Assembly: GCF_000006405.1 (NCBI RefSeq)
Contig: NW_003206626.1
Span: 196,520-228,819, forward strand
DNA: 32,300 nt
From: Perkinsus marinus ATCC 50983
Lineage: Eukaryota > Perkinsozoa > Perkinsida > Perkinsidae
Direction: 5' to 3'
Shown here: positions 30,727 to 32,300 of the stretch, in pieces
Layout of the letters: every line of letters begins with the position of its first letter
How positions within the stretch are numbered: the stretch's first letter is position 1
Notes under the pieces: generated by a model
What the model was told of the DNA's origin: nothing
What the model saw: only the letters and a program-made list of their open reading frames with translations
Databases searched by the model: none
Made by a program: the position numbers and the translations under genes

Positions 30727-32300
30727 ATGGTTAAGAAGAAATCCCCCAACTCTAAGAAGATAGAGGAAGAGGAGGTTGACTCTGATGAGCATACAGAACA
30801 GCACCACCGACCAAGAAGCTCTATACTGCGGGAATGTCGGAAGGAGGCAAGGGCCGAACTAGAAGCGGCTAAGCACCCACATTGGAACCCTTCGGAGAAG
30901 GGGCCCTCTATCATGGAGCATTTTATGTCTACAGAACGGCTTATGGGCCAACTTGCTATCGGTATCACGACTCCAACGGCTTACTATATGCTCCTATATT
31001 CATTGAGTGCTAGAGTTCGGGATGCCTTACCACCTTGCGATTTGAATCAAGGCCGATTTGAAGATCTATACAACAGCTTGAAGCTCCAACTCCGACATCA
31101 GTACTACGATCCGGGTGACATCATCAAGCTTAGGGCTGAGTTTAACAGCTTAAAACAGAAGTCAGGGGAGTTGGTCTCTGATCATTCGTATACAGTGGAT
31201 CAATATGCTAGTCGACTGAGGTTACAAGGAGATGTTGTGACTGATGACCAGTTATATGACCTTTTATGTAATAGTCTAATGGCTCCGTATAATGACTGGA
31301 TTCTGGCTTATCGGTTACAGAATGTGGCTTATGAACATGCTCGTATGATGGTCCTCAGTCGGAGTCGTTCTCTCAATAAGCAGCAGACTCAGAGTGTGGA
31401 GAAGACGTTGCCTACGCTGCTGAGGTCACCAGTGACAGAGGTTCACATTGCAAAGACTGTGGATACCTATCCGCAGGATGAAGAGATGACTCAAATGTTG
31501 GCCTTACCATCCCAATCTGTGAAGCCTTATATAGATTTTGATAGACTACGAAGGGAAGCTCGATGCCTAAGATGCTTCGAGAAAGGCCATGCGGCCAAAT
31601 CATGTCCAGCTCAGTTACCTGGTATGTTGGAATGTCGGTGTTTATGCTGTGGTCGCACAGGACATGTGGGGAAGAATTGTCGACTAGCTGCGAAGAACAA
31701 GCAACTCACATGTCAACGGTGTGGTGGATTACATCATGTACCAGCAGTGTGTAGAGGAAGGATCTTATCGAGTCCTTCTCAAGAATCTCAGCAGAAGGAG
31801 GCCACTCCTATGACTCATGAGAGTAAGCCAGGAGGTGAGGGTACTTCTACGACCAATGCGTACTCTCTCCTTCCTGCGACTGATGTTACCTGGCTTGCTC
31901 ACTCCTCGGCCTCAACTGCGGCTCGTGTATCACCCTTGACAGCTGGTATGATGGTGCACTATCGTTCTTCTAATTCCAAACCTCAGCAACATCGAGTTCT
32001 CTTGCATACGGGGGCAGCAAGGTCCTTCGTAGCTGAAGCTTGGGTGAGAGATCATTCTGACTACATACATGATACAAGAGGAGAGAAGGTGGAGGTTATG
32101 ATGGCTGATTGTCGCAAGTTTACCTCTAATACTGCTGTGTTATTGCACTTTTCTGCTCCTGGCAAGTCAGATGTGATCCCAGTTTGGTGTCTTGTGAGTC
32201 CAATTCTCTCTACCTCTGTGATATTAGGTATGGCAGGCCTACGTTGTATGAATCTAGTATTGTATCTGTCGCCTGATTCGATACTTCTTAAATCCGGTGT
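30727..32300 (+). mobile_element. Retroelement gag-protease ORF, 3' end off the window
   Basis: A single uninterrupted frame of about 524 codons from ATG 30727 to the edge. The N-terminus is basic and acidic (MVKKKSPNSKKIEEEEVDSD), then a helical gag capsid region. Three zinc knuckles follow: CLRCFEKGHAAKSC (near 31567), CLCCGRTGHVGKNC (near 31645) and CQRCGGLHHVPAVC (near 31713), all fitting CX2CX4HX4C. Next is a retropepsin-like domain with LLHTGAARSFV (near 32002) and ILGMAGL (near 32222). The usual catalytic Asp of DTGA is His (CAT instead of GAT/GAC). Reverse transcriptase is expected beyond the edge. The lack of introns or stops, unlike everything else here, suggests a recent insertion. 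Probably Ty3- or Ty1-type; undecided without RT. Confidence 0.85.

Noticed and set aside
1..32300. CRISPR arrays, bacterial operons, ribosome-binding sites, rRNA genes
   Set aside because: No regularly spaced repeats or rRNA-like stretches are visible, and the gene structures are spliceosomal.

Overview
The window is nuclear DNA from an intron-dense unicellular eukaryote. Almost every gene is cut into many short exons by GT-AG introns. Most introns are 33-60 nt; a few of 160-440 nt carry simple repeats or inserted elements. Several genes have a pyrimidine-rich AG 5-60 bases upstream of the start codon, as expected for spliced-leader trans-splicing. With a CTFxP-type coiled-coil protein, an organelle HPR/OPR-like repeat protein and a gag-type retroelement, this suggests an alveolate, possibly Perkinsus or a relative. 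The assignment is an inference, not a proof. Most long uninterrupted ORFs are shadows, so the gene models here were built by joining conserved motifs across splice sites with matching phase.

Layout. 1-6221 (minus): the first two modules of a PHYLLO-like fusion, isochorismate synthase (MenF) followed by SEPHCHC synthase (MenD), running off the left edge. 6644-9944 (plus, divergent): long-chain acyl-CoA synthetase with about 20 exons; its last intron decides whether the protein ends in a peroxisomal tripeptide. 10388-13378 (plus): charged coiled-coil CTFxP-type protein. 14224-16235 (minus): helical-repeat organelle RNA-binding-type protein. 16598-18344 (plus): membrane-anchored ABHD/YheT-type hydrolase. 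18480-18789 (plus): NOP10. 18966-19933 (plus): hypoxanthine/uracil-DNA glycosylase, followed by a decayed partial duplicate. 20558-21421 (minus): unrecognised protein with a Cys-rich tail. 21497-22818 (minus): possible Rogdi/Rav2-like protein with a frame problem. 22972-25943 (minus): phosphatidylinositol-phosphate kinase.

From about 26000 to the right edge the sequence is gene-poor and repeat-rich. It holds copies of a 110-145 bp TG...CA repeat (two more copies lie inside or beside the kinase gene), a small two-exon gene, a 29-bp near-perfect palindrome followed by a second hairpin, a Pif1-like helicase fragment, and the intact 5' part of a gag-protease retroelement open to the right edge.

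The genes do not form an operon. Two things link them: a short motif, CGGAGCGAAG, found six times, always in the sense orientation and in introns or immediately upstream of a gene; and the lipid/quinone theme of the first three kilobase-scale genes (quinone synthesis, acyl-CoA activation). The strongest candidate for something undescribed is the menaquinone/phylloquinone-type MenF-MenD fusion in what looks like a heterotrophic alveolate, followed by the intron motif family and the splice-dependent peroxisomal tail.
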